From Isoetes taiwanensis (lineage: Eukaryota; Streptophyta; Lycopodiopsida; Isoetales; Isoetaceae): a stretch of 64,000 nt of DNA. Of the stretch, positions 1 through 12,879 are shown one piece after another. Within the stretch, counting starts at the first letter, position 1. Every line of letters begins with the position of its first letter. Location: assembly GCA_021234155.1 (NCBI GenBank), contig JAJEKV010000072.1:1282526-1346525 (forward strand), read 5' to 3'. The notes under the pieces were generated by a model that was not told the DNA's origin, did no database searches, and saw nothing but the letters and a program-made list of their open reading frames with translations. The position numbers and the translations under genes were made by a program.

Positions 1-3000
1 TCTCCCAAGTGATTTTTGAGGTATCGCCCTTTGTTTCTTCTTTTTGGACACCTTTCCATTTTGTCCACAATTACATTTGTCAGTAGGTTCCCGACAAGCA
101 TGCTTCATTGTGCCACTCTCACCTTCGTGCTTTTTGGCAAACCATGCTTCTCCACATGTCATCAAGTAGGATCACAAACATGTCTTGTCAGATTAAAACT
201 TACTTGGATTGCCATGTGGTCACACATATCTTAACTCACAAAAGTAACTGCACGCACAAGTGGACTTTTTTCCTCATGTTCTTCACCCTTCCCTCAAAGA
301 TTGACATCCTCTCATGATAGACGAACAACATGTATTGAATCTCGCATAACTTACAACAAAGTAAGGCTTTAATTTCTATTAATCATAATTTGAACATCCG
401 ATTGTCTTGCTTGAAACTAGTGAAAAATTTTGTCTCAGTAATAAGAATAAAAACTACTTAGTAAATGCTAATGCTAATACCACTAGAAAAAACAAATCAA
501 GCTAATGAATAGCAACTTAGAATCCACTCATCGATTCCATTAGCATTACAACATAACCCTAGCAAACCAAAACACTAACCAGTTGCTAGGACATTGAGAT
601 GAAAAGCATTGCTAATCTTTAGTGGTAGGTGGTGCTTCACTAACTAAGGTGACAAGTTTAGTGCTAACATTGACAAAATTACTAATGTTGAACAACATTA
701 ACTAAATTAGTAATATTAGCACTCGCTATTTACAAAACACTAACAAAGGGTAATTAACATCAACATAATTACTAAACGCGGCACCAACATTATAAAGGTG
801 AGAAACCTTAGCACTATATCAAAAAAATGATCCATTATCAACCATCAATAGCACTAAGACCTATAATACTTATAAAGAACGTGCGATTAATTCCATTAGC
901 GCATCATATTCGAATCAATACTTCACAACATATAAAAATATTAGTATTAGTAAACGTGAAAAAGACTTAGTAAAAAAACTCGATCTGCATGCATAGTATA
1001 CCGCCTATATCGTGGTATGTTTTCTCTACCGTATCTGGACAGTCCTTGAAGTTAGGGCTTAAACTCGTGTAGTTTATCCAATAATCCACAACTTTTGTAA
1101 TCACTTTTGCCTGTGTGGAATCCCAAGAGCCCACAATGCATTTTTTATTACTAATTGCAACACCTGCGGTTTACCGAACAATTCCTTGGATGAATTCCCA
1201 AAGCCTTGGTACGAATCTTTTGGTCGCCATGCCCGACCTTCCCGCGCCATGACCACGCCGCCTTTTGTTGCTAATTTTGTCATTGAATCCACCTTTACAT
1301 GCCGTATGGTTTCGATGCTACCAACAATTTCATAATCGCGGAACAATCTTTTTCCTTATCGCATTAATCGCACCTCGCATAACTTTGACGCTCTCCATCA
1401 GATGCCACATACTTCTTCTTCCTCGACTGTAGATATCAACCTCACAAATCCAAAAACGCTTTTTGTGATTATGGGAGGCCGTGATATCGCGAATTGCTTT
1501 TTGAGTGCTCAATACTCCAATCTAAATTTTCATTTGGATGCTTGTTGCCTCTATCTTGTTGTTTCGTCGTTGTTTCCAGAACGCCATTTTCCTTCGCTCG
1601 CCATTAGTCATTGGATCACAAGAAGCCCTCAACAAAAATAGATGGAAAGAAAGAAACTAGATCTCTTCCCCGAGAAAGGGGAAATCCAACCACCCCCCAA
1701 TATTCTCAGCACTTTGAATTTCCTCTTCCCATAATACTAAAAAATAAAGTTAATTTAAAGTGACAAAAGGACAATTTAAAATGAGACAATCAGAATACAA
1801 GTAGGACCTTTCTTTTTTTTTCCTTCTATTCCGAATAGAAAACTTTAAGTCTTGGTTACTGTGATTGCTCCTATATTTAGTTTTTGTGGCTAAATAGATT
1901 TCTTCTTTTAGATACAAAACTAACATAAACTACTCTCATGGTGGAGGGCCCAAAGTTGCCGAGCAAGGTGGAATATTCCATGTTAAGCTTATTGAGCTTT
2001 GCCAACGAGAACCATGGAGCACTATAACTGTGTGGTAAATTTAAGGAGCTCAAAATTTTAGCACTAAGATTACGCTAATAAACTTGGAAAAAAAAAGGAG
2101 AATTTTGCATTTCTATTTGGCTAAATTTATTAGGAAATAATTCTGATGCATTTTACACTTGGCTAGATTTGAACTTTTTTCTCCCACTAACAATTTTATT
2201 TTGGCAAATTTGAGTATTACAAATTTTGTATGCCTTGCAAAAAGTGTGCCTCATCTTAAGGTATATCCTAATTTTAAGAAGCCTTATTGCAAGGTCAGAT
2301 AAGTTTGCTGTCTTCTTTCCATAGAATCAAGATAGGGCCATAGAATCAAGAGGATAGGGCTATACAAAGAATGGGAATTAAAGCCAAAAGTTCCAGCTTT
2401 TGGAAAATACAAAAGAAGAAGAAGGAGCTCATTAATAAGTATAGCAATCAACCATGAGGTTTACGCGACATTCACAACCTTTCAATAGTAAATAGCCCTG
2501 CGTGAAGACATGATTCTTAGGGCTACAATAATCGCTCTTTCAATGAATCTAAAATGGTATCAGCATATCGTATCGTTTGCCAAGAATTTTCTCTTACAAA
2601 GATGGTATACAAGTACCACAATGTATCAAAATATATCAAAATATACTCCTTCCTCTTCCAATGCTTAGCCACCGGTGAATGCCCTTGTCTCATGTTGACT
2701 ATACTTAAAATGGCTTGGCCCAAGTGTCATATATGTTAAGAGAAGAGATGAGAAGAGACAAAGTTGACCATAAATGATGGCTTTGTACAGATTCTCAGAT
2801 AAACATGAGCATGCTAATCAAAGTTTTTTGGTACCAACAACAACTTCTCACTTTTATCAAACTCGTGGACTTACCAGAGCAATTCAATCATGATGTAAAG
2901 TTACTTTATCGATTGCAACCTTCTTTCTTTCATTTCTTTGTACAAAATTCCATCCAATCTAACTTCCCGCTTTATAGGCATCAAGGGTCAATTATAAATC

Positions 3001-4345
3001 ATGTACCTCGGCCGCTCTCGCGAATCACGTTAAAATTTTTGAACCCTCAAGGCCAAGACCCCATTTTACCATAAGCATTATCAGTACAAATGTACTTTGA
3101 GTTACACTTCTTCACTCTCATTTTCCTAAATATTTGTTCCATTTCCTCTCAATGTTGCCTCACCTCCCATAAGCATTCCCCGGGAGAAGCCTTCTACGAT
3201 GCTTCAGATTTCAAAAATCGGATCTATCTTCTCAAAGTATAACAAAATAATAAATTAATGGTTAATTAACATGGATTATAGCAACGCTAAAACAACACGC
3301 CTAAGCTTAGTACGATGATGTGAACTTGCATGGCGCTAGCTCGCCAGATAACTTTTGCAAAGGATATTGTATCCACGCTATAACGCCAATATCCTCCATC
3401 CGTATTTAAAGATCACAGGACCTCGCTTTGTAATCTGATATTATTTCTCAAAGAATTGCATTACAAACGAGGTTTTCAATATAACCAAAAGATGTATTCT
3501 GATCAAGATTCTATACAAGAGACCCATTCAAGCTCAAAAGCAATGATACTTGTTGCATTACATAGACATGTCTCAATGATATGGTATGTTTGAGATCTAG
3601 CTAGCAAAATATCTATTTATGGAAGTGGATCTTATGATGTATCACCACTAAGACGCTACTTCTATCCACTAGAAAAGCATTATTCAAATATTAAAAGATA
3701 GAGAAATCAAATTAAAACAAATTTCCTATGCATGAGTATTGCCACAGTTTATTCTAATAGTCATATCTATCGCTTCTTAACAAAGAAAAATAATCTAATA
3801 GCTTCATACCTAAAGGACCATATATACTACCGCTTTGTGTGTGTGTAAACTAGATCCGTGGTATAAAGCGTACTCATGAACCTTTGTTGCTTGCCAAAGA
3901 AATACATCAATTATGTCGCATTGATACCAAATATTTAGCGTATTATATATACTTTTTATAGCAAAACCTATGAAAATTAATGCGCCTACAAGACTGTAAC
4001 AACTATTTCCGAGAGATGTACCAACAAGAAATATGTGATATAGACAAGGATCACAGACATGTTCTTGATGTATATTTTGCAGAACAACACTTCTTGATTA
4101 GCAAAATTAAAGTTCGGTTTTCTCAAGAAATAATGCACAATGATATTATGTGCATAACATCACAGATACAAAAGGACATAAATGTTAAAGTAAATAAATG
4201 GAAAATGTAGATTATGTCATAAAATAGAGCCAAATATGTCAAGATAGATAGATCGAACCTAATCAAATAGGTAATGGCCCTCTATAACATCATGTCCGGC
4301 CCCTCGCAAAAACATCTCGCCGTGATATATGGATTTAACTTATTC
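1..4345. other. AT-rich intergenic DNA, no gene recognised
   Basis: No open frame longer than about 90 codons and no recognisable protein motif on either strand. Between about 420 and 960 the sequence is full of variants of a short motif resembling ATTAGTAATGCTAAC, which suggests a very degenerate tandem repeat. A small perfect hairpin (AATGTTG-AA-CAACATT) lies near 683-698 within it. Confidence 0.5.
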
Positions 4346-4384
4346 TAATAGAATAGAATAGAATAGAATAGAATAGAATAGAAT
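4346..4384. repeat. AATAG pentanucleotide microsatellite
   Basis: About eight perfect copies of the 5 bp unit TAGAA in a row. A simple sequence repeat with no coding potential. Confidence 0.95.
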
Positions 4385-5041
4385 GTAAAGCGATACAATA
4401 ATAACAATAGGCTCAAAACCACATGCAACTGGCTATAGAAGGTTAGCCTTGCATCTCCGTCCTCGCCAGAAGAAACAGATAGAGCAAAGAATCAAAGTTA
4501 TCCAACAGACGCTAAGCATCGTGGTCCAATCCAACCTATTCCAACAAAAGCATAACAAGAAAAGCCAATTATAGGCAATGATTTTGGGTGCAGTAAGAAC
4601 CATCGATGGGCAAGACATGGGTAATGGGCCGATTTTAGGGCTTGTAGATTCGCTCATGGAGAAGCGTAATGTGATCACCGCCCCTCGCATATTTGCATTC
4701 TGGCCATACTTAAGATGTGTTACTTAAATTTGCCCCCTTTATATGGCTATTTTTTCCCAATTTAAAAATCATCCTCTTGTAAATTTTCACCACCCTTTTC
4801 TTGAATATCCCTAGAAAATCGCTTTTGGCTATTAATCGCCACCTTTTGCACCTCGACTATAACACCGCTGTCTCCGAGTTCTAATATCTTGAGTTTCCAA
4901 CTGCTGCGTGTCGCGAAGACCCAAGTGCATAGCTGTAGGATCAAAATCAACAATGTAAACCCGTGGCCAACACCCATCCTCGCTGACATGTTCTCACGCA
5001 TGAGATTGGGTACTTGATGCTTTCTGCCTCGGGTAATTACC

Positions 5042-5410
5042 ATAGCCCTGCGGGCACTTCAAGAAGGGCCGTTGCGAATGTGTGGTTGTGGATATAGACA
5101 AGGAGTTCCAGGAATCCCCAGCGATGAGATCGGGCTCTTACCTACTCTATCAGATGAGAATTAAGAGTTAGGTGCCAAATCGTCATCTGATTTTGCCAAG
5201 ATGACATCTTCAGAGATACAGTCTCCTTTTACAAGCTCTACAGAAGATGAAGTTACCTTTGCAGACCTGAAGGAAGTATCTCTAGCTACCATTCATAAAG
5301 ACAAAATTGATAAGGAGCTTGATAAGTCACCTGAAAAGGAGCAGACGACTGTGCAGGACATCCCAACTACAAGCAGGCAAAATGAAGAAGATTATGATGT
5401 CGACCTTTGA
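5042..5410 (+). pseudogene. Possible 3' terminal exon of an unidentified protein
   Basis: One frame reads as ordinary acidic, Ser/Thr/Glu-rich protein sequence ending in NEEDYDVDL and a TGA stop at 5408-5410. The same frame is also open upstream (residues RMCGCGYRQGVPGIPSDEIG) but carries one TAA stop at 5162-5164. The part after that stop (5165-5410, starting ELGAKSSSDFAK) is 81 codons and has the codon use of real coding sequence. It could be the last exon of a gene whose earlier exons lie further left, or a decayed fragment. I do not recognise the family, and no splice acceptor can be chosen with confidence. Confidence 0.3.
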
Positions 5411-5631
5411 CTTGTTCTGTGATCACAACTTTACTGATAACATTAATTTAACTTCCATAATTGATGTATTGAAAAAAAATGAAAATATTATTATTTTTCC
5501 TTCTCAAATCTGATGTTTTTGATGTCTTGCTTTCATAGATTGCATTATCATTTATAAATTTTGCCCTTTTCAAGTATGTTGTTTTACAAAAAGAAACCAT
5601 GCACTTACTGAGTAGCCAAAATGCAGGAAAA

Positions 5632-5933
5632 AACATTTTAACCTTTGGAAATTCTCAACCTTAGCACAAAAATGTCCTTTTAAGAGCGTGGTGTGTTTTT
5701 TTTAGGGAATCTTTGAAACTGGAGTGCTGCAACGCTCTCGTTTAATATGTAATCTTGTTGCTACAACTTTCAACAAATGAGCTTAACATTTTAACCTTTG
5801 AAATTCTCAACCTTAGCACAAAAATGTCACTTTTAAGAGCATGGTGTGTTTTTGGGAATCTTTGAAACGGGAGTGCTGCAACACTCGCGTTTAATATATA
5901 ACCTTGTTGCTACAACTTTCAACAAATGAGCTT
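5632..5933. repeat. Two-copy tandem duplication of about 150 bp
   Basis: Unit 1 is 5632-5784 (153 bp) and unit 2 is 5785-5933 (149 bp). Both begin AACATTTTAACCTTTG and end CAACAAATGAGCTT, and they differ at few positions, including a shortened T run. The pair lies about 270 bp upstream of the methyltransferase ATG, so it may fall in that gene's promoter region. Confidence 0.9.
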
Positions 5934-6206
5934 CTTTTCTTGATCGTTTTCTGCCATTGAACCTTAGTATGCGGTTCTTATTTTGTTCTCACTCATTGTA
6001 TAATTTTTATTTTCTTACTAATAGTTTATAGCTATGGTACAATCAGGTTGGGAAGACTGATGTCATATACTTTGGCCATTACATGCATTTGGATGGCCAT
6101 CAAATTTGAAGCCATGCCATTGATCTATGCTCTTTCTAGGTATGTTATGGTCTAATGGAGAGCCCTAAAAGTTCAACTTCTAAGGGAGGGGGCCTAATTT
6201 CTTGTA

Positions 6207-8066
6207 ATGTGTATGTATGTGGAGCCATTTCTGGAGTGTAGCATTGTTCAGTTGAGGATGGTCATTCTACCATCCTCTGCAACCTGGTTTCATTCTCCCC
6301 ACACCACTACTCCATTCAGATGTCGTTGCAAGCATACAGCATCTGTAGCCCGTCTAAATGTTCTCCCGGATGTGCCTGATGATCCCGAAGCTGGATTATC
6401 TACCAAATCCTTTTTTGTTACCTGTGCCCCTGGATTAGAGCATGTAGTAGCTGCAGAATTGCAAACTCCAGCAATCGGCGCAACAGGGGTCTCGCCAGGT
6501 TCTGCCGGAGTTTCTTTTCAAGGAACAGTAGCTACAGCCTACAGAGCAAATCTATGGCTTCGTTGTGGGATTAGGGTTCTTCAGAAGCTTGCAGAAGGGG
6601 AGTTAGTGCGGCAGGTAAGAAGGGGTCGGGATTCCGTGTATAGTTTCATCCGTGATTCTGTAAACTGGCCCAAGTTGTTGGTGAAGGAGAACCCATTTCC
6701 TCGTAAGGAAATAAGAGATGGATGGGCTTTTAGGACGTTCTCCGTTGATTCCAGAGTTTGGGGTTGTTCCTCAGTTACAAATTCTCAGTTTGCTTCTACC
6801 AGGGCTAAAGATGCTATTTGTGATATTATCAGAGACTCCTGCAATGGTTTAAGGCCTGACGCGCCTTGGGATGTGGGAGGACCACCCAATGTGCCATTGT
6901 TTTTATCCCTGTATAAAGATAAGGCAGTTATTTACAGGGATTTTAGTGGCACCACCCTTCACAAGAGAGGATATAGAGATGTAATGCATCGTGCAGGATT
7001 GAATGAAGGGACTGCAGCTGCAATCTTAACTATATCAGGATGGAATAAGCAGGTTCCAGGCTTTGGAGTTTCTAATAAGAATAATGTCTTGGGGATGCAG
7101 GATAGGGGTCCTGTTCTTTTGGATCCAATGTGTGGATCTGGCACCATACTGATTGAAGCAGCCCTCATGGCAATCAACCGAGCACCTGGCCTTTTGCGTA
7201 AAGAATGGTGTTTTGAGGTGCGTTTTAGTTACAGCATGGTTAAGTATGCTTCAATGCAATAGAAATGTACAAGCTAATTCCATTTTTCATCCTTTTTTCT
7301 GTTGTAACCTATGTTCACAACAAGTTGATCAGGCATCTGAAAATTAACAACAGCAATTCCATCATTCGTCTTTTTCTCTTCAACTTTTCTGCTGTAACCT
7401 ATGCTTACAATAAGCTGATCAGCATTTGAGGCTTTCTTCTTATACTTTGTAATACTGAATAGAAAATTCTTCTTGCAGACTTGGCATGATTATGATGGTA
7501 GCCTCTGGGAAAAATGTCAGAAGGAGGCTATTACAGCTGAAGTTCGTCCTCCACCCGGGCTTAAACTGTTAGGAAATGACATGCACGAGGGAGCTCTATC
7601 CTTATGCATCCGGGATAGTGTTTCTGCGGAAGTGCGGCATCTACTTACATTGAACTCACTGGAGTGCTCCCAGTATGTACCATCACAAGTGCCTTCTTTG
7701 GTGGTTGTTAATCCTCCTTGGGGAAACCGCATTGGAAATGCATGGTGAGGTTATAAACACCTTTATATATGTGTTTGCCTATATTTTTTGTTACTTATGG
7801 GGTAATATTTTGACAGGGATGAAAAGGAAGAAGGGGTACGTACCACATGGATTGCCCTTGGTAGATTTCTCAAATCTCAATGTAATCAAACTGATGTCTA
7901 TGTCCTGAGTGGAAATTCCTTGGTCACCAAAGAGCTGCAACTTAAAGCAGATAAGAAATGGCCTTTGACTGTTGGTGGCATAGATTGCAAGTTGCTGCAT
8001 TATTATGTTCTTCCTCCAAAGAGCAGGGCCTCTTCCACAGGCAGGGCCTCTGTGGAAGTCATTTGA
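6207..8066 (+). CDS. RlmL-like THUMP/UPF0020 RNA (guanine-N2) methyltransferase, three exons, probably organelle-targeted
   Basis: Exons 6207-7217, 7479-7744 and 7817-8066 join in frame to 508 aa. Introns have GT-AG ends (GAG|GTGCGT ... TTGCAG|ACT; ATG|GTGAGG ... GACAG|GGA). Residues about 66-135 match the N-terminal THUMP region of bacterial RlmL (FFVTCAPGLEHVVAAEL, then AYRANLWLRCGIRVLQKLAE). Residues 252-330 start the UPF0020 Rossmann methylase: LHKRGYRD, then SAM-binding LLDPMCGSGT at 304-313 and the IEAALMAINRAPGL stretch. The acidic SAM-ribose motif is LGNDMHEGAL near 368-377 and the catalytic motif IV is NPPWGNRIG at 415-423 (bacteria usually NPPYG). In E. coli this domain makes m2G2445 of 23S rRNA; here the target is inferred to be organellar rRNA. 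The RlmK C-terminal domain is absent. An in-frame stop at 6195 precedes the first ATG. The second Met choice (6258, Met18) gives a Ser/Thr/Arg-rich leader resembling a transit peptide and may be the true start. Confidence 0.92.
7276..7429 (+). repeat. Tandem duplication inside intron 1 of the methyltransferase gene
   Basis: Two related segments, about 7276-7340 and 7355-7429, both run from AATTCCAT through TGTAACCTATG to GATCAG(G)CAT(C/T)TGA. Offset is about 80 bp. It lies wholly within intron 1 (7218-7478), so the reading frame is unaffected. Confidence 0.75.
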
Positions 8067-9287
8067 TGTGAAGGAAGGAATCATGATGCTAACAAGGTTC
8101 CACGGCAGTCTAGCCAATTAGCTAACACTCGCCATCACAATATTATTTGCATGGGTAATAGAAAAGCTCATTTGTATCAAGAAGCCGGAGCAGTGCAATC
8201 TTACAAGTAGAAACAAATAATCTTTGCCGAGCACACTTTTACTATAACGCCCAGCAAGAAAATTATGACGCAGATTGGAGATGGCAAGCTTTGATTAGGC
8301 ATGTGGATGGAGCATGGAAGATGAAGGAGTCTCAAGGTACTTGTAATTGTTCTTTGTGTTTTCCTTTTGACTTTGGGCTTCTTCTTGTTGCATTATTAGC
8401 AAATGCAACCATCTGGAACCTCAACTTCCTGCTAGAAGGCTTCTAGAGAAGGTAATTCATTGAGGACATAGTTATATTGTTACCTAGATGAACAGATGAT
8501 GGAGTCACCTAGAACTGTCACTTTAGGGTACAAGGCAATGTGATAAGAAGCGGCTTCACCTGCATACCACTGCTAAAAGCTCATGGCTTGCGAACTGAAG
8601 GGTGGCAAATTAATTTTATGTGGCCATGAGATTCATGTATTGCCTAGATTCATTTTTGCCTTGTCTATCTGTTCTAGATGTTTGAAATGCTCAAGAAATG
8701 GTCTGTTCCAGTGATGATTATTGTTGCCAGCTAACCCAAAGCTAGGCCTAGATTAAATCCAGTTTTATAGAGATTCTGATGCTTGTTTACCCTTATGCTC
8801 TCTGGAAAACAATGTATTCCTTAACGACCCTATTACATACCCTTCATTCTAGGTTCACTTGAGAATTAGGTGGAACTTGGAAGAGTGGCATGGAACATAT
8901 TTCTGTGTGAATTATGACACATAACAACACCATTAAATACCTGCATTATGCCTCTCGCCTTTGTACGAAACAGATCTATAAGTTGAAGTTGATAGTAAAA
9001 TTAATCTTTTAATGTAAGGCAGTTACATGTGGCAGGTAATGTGGCATGGGTTAGTATCTGGGTTGTTGTGGAGGGTAGCAGATTTTTAATCCAGTGATTT
9101 GGAGTGTTTTGCAACTCATCCAACCTGTTGGCTTTTTTATTGCAAACTACTTCAATTCAAAATCAAGGTCCAACCATGTCAAGAAAGCTCCAGAGCTACC
9201 CAATTTGTAATTGAAAAAGTTCCATGCAGATTGTGTCAAATTCAATTGTTGAAATAGTGGATAAAATAGTGGCTTGGACAGTGGATC
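8067..9287. other. Downstream region of the methyltransferase gene, no further gene seen
   Basis: The first few hundred bases after the stop are probably 3' UTR and flank. No canonical polyadenylation signal could be singled out, and no protein motif or RNA gene is recognised. Composition is like the gene rather than like the GC-rich block that follows. Confidence 0.4.
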
Positions 9288-9521
9288 TTGCTGGTTTTTG
9301 AACAGCTGCCACCAGACATGTTAGTTCCAGAATTTTTAAAAACCATCTCAAACACTCTGGGCACTTACGTTTCACATCCTATTGCTAAAGGTCTTAGAAT
9401 ATGTGTTGCCATCCCTGCCAATATGCGCATGCCTAAGGGAGTAGCAACAAAAGGTGGGAAGTGTAGCTTTAAATTTCCACAAAAGCTTATAAATAGCGGC
9501 ATAAAACGTTTCCCAATCTAA
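9288..9521 (+). pseudogene. LINE ORF1-like (DUF4283-type) protein fragment
   Basis: The 77-codon open frame contains LPPDMLVPEFLKTISNTLGT, then YVSHPIAKGLRICVAIPAN and MRMPKGV. This order (hydrophobic LPPD, then IGN.LGTY, then a basic RICV stretch followed by PKG) is what I know from the RNA-binding gag-like DUF4283 domain of plant L1-type LINE ORF1 proteins. The initiator Met, the upstream half and the CCHC knuckle expected downstream are not visible, so it is a truncated remnant. The family call rests on remembered motif spacing and no profile search was possible. Confidence 0.5.
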
Positions 9522-9647
9522 AAATAGAAGGCTTAATAGTGCCAGTCAATGAAAAAACCAGAGAGCCTAATTCAGAACCATTGAATGGGGAATGGGGAAA
9601 CTCCAGGCAACGAAAACAGAGGCACAAAAGGAAAGAGTGAACCTGAG

Positions 9648-9671
9648 AAGGAAGGAAGGAAGGAAGGAAGG
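9648..9671. repeat. GAAG tetranucleotide microsatellite
   Basis: Six perfect copies of GAAG/AAGG in a row. Confidence 0.9.
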
Positions 9672-10763
9672 TTCTTTTATCAGTCTCATGAGGCCAATCT
9701 ACTATAAATCTAATTACATGGTGTGTACATTCTTGCTACCCTGATTAAAAACCCCCTTAGGGAGTGGGAAACCTCACGGGTACCGCATAAAATATGTTGC
9801 TATACATTGAGCGAATTCCCCTAAGCACTGTGGCCAGGGCAAGGTGAGTCCAAGTAGATCCAAAACCTCCTCGGAGGTAGGAGCCAAGGGATCAATTGAT
9901 GGCGCATCGAGTAGCTCGTGTAAGCGCATCAGCCTTAATTCAAGAGAATGTAGCGAGCCCGACCACTATACCGATAACCTGAAGGCATGGCTTATCCTCA
10001 ACAACCCCCAAATGCAAGTAACAACACCGACAGTTCTGCCCCGCGCCGGGCCTCCAACCCACCGACTGGGCTCCTGCCGTAAGATGGTGGGCCCCTGCTC
10101 GAATAATACCGGACGCCATAATCCTTACACTTCTTCATGGGCAACTTAGAACGTTGTAGAGTTACGCCTCAACCAGGGGGTTTATGTACCGCTTCAGAGG
10201 TGTGCCACCTTTACCCTCGCTCTTCTAGAGCATAGTGGTCCCAGAGTTTCCCTCAGAAACAAGAGTCCACATTCTCACTTATCCCGGCCGCAAGGTTCAG
10301 GTGCACCTGACGCACCTATGTGCGTCTGTTCCAACGCCACCCACCGGCTCTCTTTTGTTCCTTCCAACAAGCCCCTCAGGTCGCTAAGTGGCTCATCAGC
10401 CGCCACAACAGAAGCTGGGCGCGGGAGCGAGTGTCACCTATGTTACAATTTCTGAAAAATAGACAATGTGCCTATTTGAGGGCCGCGATGTCGCAACGGC
10501 ATGAGTTATGGAACTCGTAGGGCTTGACGCCAAGTGCTCATGGCCAAAAATGCCTTCGGACCTCGCCTAAGTCATTCCATCGCCGCCAAGACACCATTGG
10601 GCCTCACACTTAATTCTATACAAAAGAACTGCCTCTCACTAGCGTTCTAACAAATGTAATCGTGGCCCTACTATACAAAATTTACCTGCGGGACTATTAT
10701 TTTGCATTATGCATACCGCCTTTCCAACTCATACAATTGGCTTAATGGATGCATCCCAATACA

Positions 10764-11316
10764 TCAAGATCGAATTCCACCCCCTGCGTACTTGTATCGG
10801 TGTGACCCTACCATCCGCCCTCGGTAGTGAGCCGAGTGCCGATGACGGAGGGAGGATATGAGGACCACCTTAGTCTTGGCCAGTTGACCAAGATGTTCTG
10901 CCGCCTTCGCGTATCGTGTCCGGTGGCATCTTGGTGTGCCTCGCATTCCCTCCGTGTATGGGCCAAGAGGTCCACATCATCCGCATAGATGAGCCGCCGG
11001 ATGACCCGGTGCAAGAGTCAGATAACCGCCCCCCATTGGCGCCTAGCCGCTTCCAACCGGGTCAATGTAAAGTCCAAAGAGTGTAGGTGGAGAGGGACAA
11101 CCTTGCTAACCCACGTTATCGCAAATGACTTTCCTTCGCTGCATGCGCCTGCGGCAACTCCTCAGATACCACATTAATCGCGCTCACATCCATAGGGAGC
11201 CCCAAATGGTGCAATTCAGCCCACAACTTCTCCTTCCGGGGATCGTGGTCGAAGCCTTTGCAGTCCATATTAAACAATGCTGGTCGCCCTCCTGACACCG
11301 GCCGCACCTTGCACAT
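10764..11316 (-). pseudogene. LINE reverse transcriptase fragment (palm, YADD), first copy
   Basis: Reading the minus strand from 11316, the palm motif A region is NMDCKGFDHDPRKEKLWAEL followed by HHLGLPMDV, which corresponds to the usual D..KAFD.VPR..LW..L..LG.P of LINE reverse transcriptases. About 95 codons later motif C is intact as RRLIYADDVDLLAHT (near 10955-11005). Another frame just after gives HLGQLAKTKVVLISS, matching the usual NL.KTKV segment. Motifs A, C and the following segment lie in different frames, so the copy is dead. Endonuclease and C-terminal domains are not visible. Confidence 0.8.
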
Positions 11317-12879
11317 TTATCGCAATAATAACGGCTTAAGCTCCGCCTCGGTAAGTGTTTCCACTTCCGGCTGCCTTCTCGCTTCATCCGTTACCTCGCC
11401 GTCGAGAATGCTCGCCACGCCTTGGCAACATCGAGTCGGTTCATGATGGTTCGCACTGGTCGACGCTGTGGGTCCCTCACTTTGTAGATCTAACAACCGC
11501 CAGGGTCCATGACCGAAACCTCTGCAGTCAGCCCTCGCTGGAACGCTGCGCCAGACGCAGCACCATGGGCTGTCCCCGCCTACTTGAGCAACTCCGCTTG
11601 CAGCCATCCAAGTCCGCCGCCTTCCATTAGCCAGCGCCGCAAACCCCTTCGCATCTTCTTCCCCTGATCACGCAGGGGCTGAGTGCTATGGGGAACACCG
11701 TCCGCACCCCGGGATCATAAAGCCGCTGGGTGTACTGCTCTCATCGCAACGCCAGTGGATAAGCTTCTCAGTCGTGGCTGCTCGGCAGAGTACTCCTCAA
11801 GGCTGTAAAGTTTCGTATGCCCAAAGAGGCCGTAACATTTCTCCCGTGCTCTGCTGTACCTGCCTTTTGTTTCCCTTTGAGGAAGGTGCCCAGAATGGTC
11901 GTGGTGGCCCTGAGCTCTGCTGGTCCTCGGGATCCACGATGAGATGAAGTGCTGCTTTGCATTCTCACTCAAGATCAAACCATTTGTTGCGAAGGCGATG
12001 CACCCCCTACTGGGGAGCCCTCCCTCCCTCCCTCCCTCCCTAAAGCACTGCTCGGCCTCGCTTCTCGGTGGAGCTCAACCAAACTGCCTGCTGGCTTCAG
12101 CTGCAGGGCTCAGCAGTAATCCTGGGAGGGCTTCTCATGAAAGCATGTTAGCGTAACCCCTCTCGGGCCGCCATAATCCAGCACAACCGAAGCTCCGCGA
12201 AGGCATCGCGACTGGTGTTATAGCCGCGCTGGCCAGCCACTACATAGGGTGGAGGTGATTCAGCCTACTTCCCGCCCGACCGCCCGCGTCACGGAAAATG
12301 GTATCGGCGCGTACATCCCGCGAAATCACTATGACATAATCCACTCTACACTAGTTCCGCCGCGATTGTCCCGGCTCGCAAGTGTACCCGCGGGAAGAGG
12401 GCCATCAGTGGTAGGCTATCGTGATGAGCAGGCCAAAGATACCGCGACATCGAGCAATTGTTCACAATGCGAGCGACTCCGGATCAAGCTATCCGAGCGC
12501 CGTAACCGGCTTCGCGACGCAATCGCAGCACGCCATCCGCTAGGGGGTCTTACCAAGATGGCTCCTGCTCCACCCTTTGTTCTACATTGAAGTCCTCTAA
12601 GGAGTATAACTTCCATCCGCCAGGCCGGGCCAGATGTCATCATATAGATCACACGGCCCACTGCGTCCACTCCGGTGGCCGCCATAGAAGGGACTCTCTC
12701 GCAGAGGGAAAGTAGCAAGCAAATTAGAAGAGAGGATCCCCGCTCAGGTGGTGTACCTTGATCCACAAGTAGCGTTATGTCTCTGCCGTACCTTTCCCCG
12801 AGGGAAACCACGCGCTACCCTGTAGTAGCAGTAACCCCACCGCGTCTACCGCCTCCCCAGACAACCATTGAACATCAAA

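Noticed and set aside
12001-12052. CCCT run near 12020-12040 as a telomere-like repeat
   Set aside because: It is a short CCCTCCCT tetranucleotide stretch, not the plant TTTAGGG repeat.
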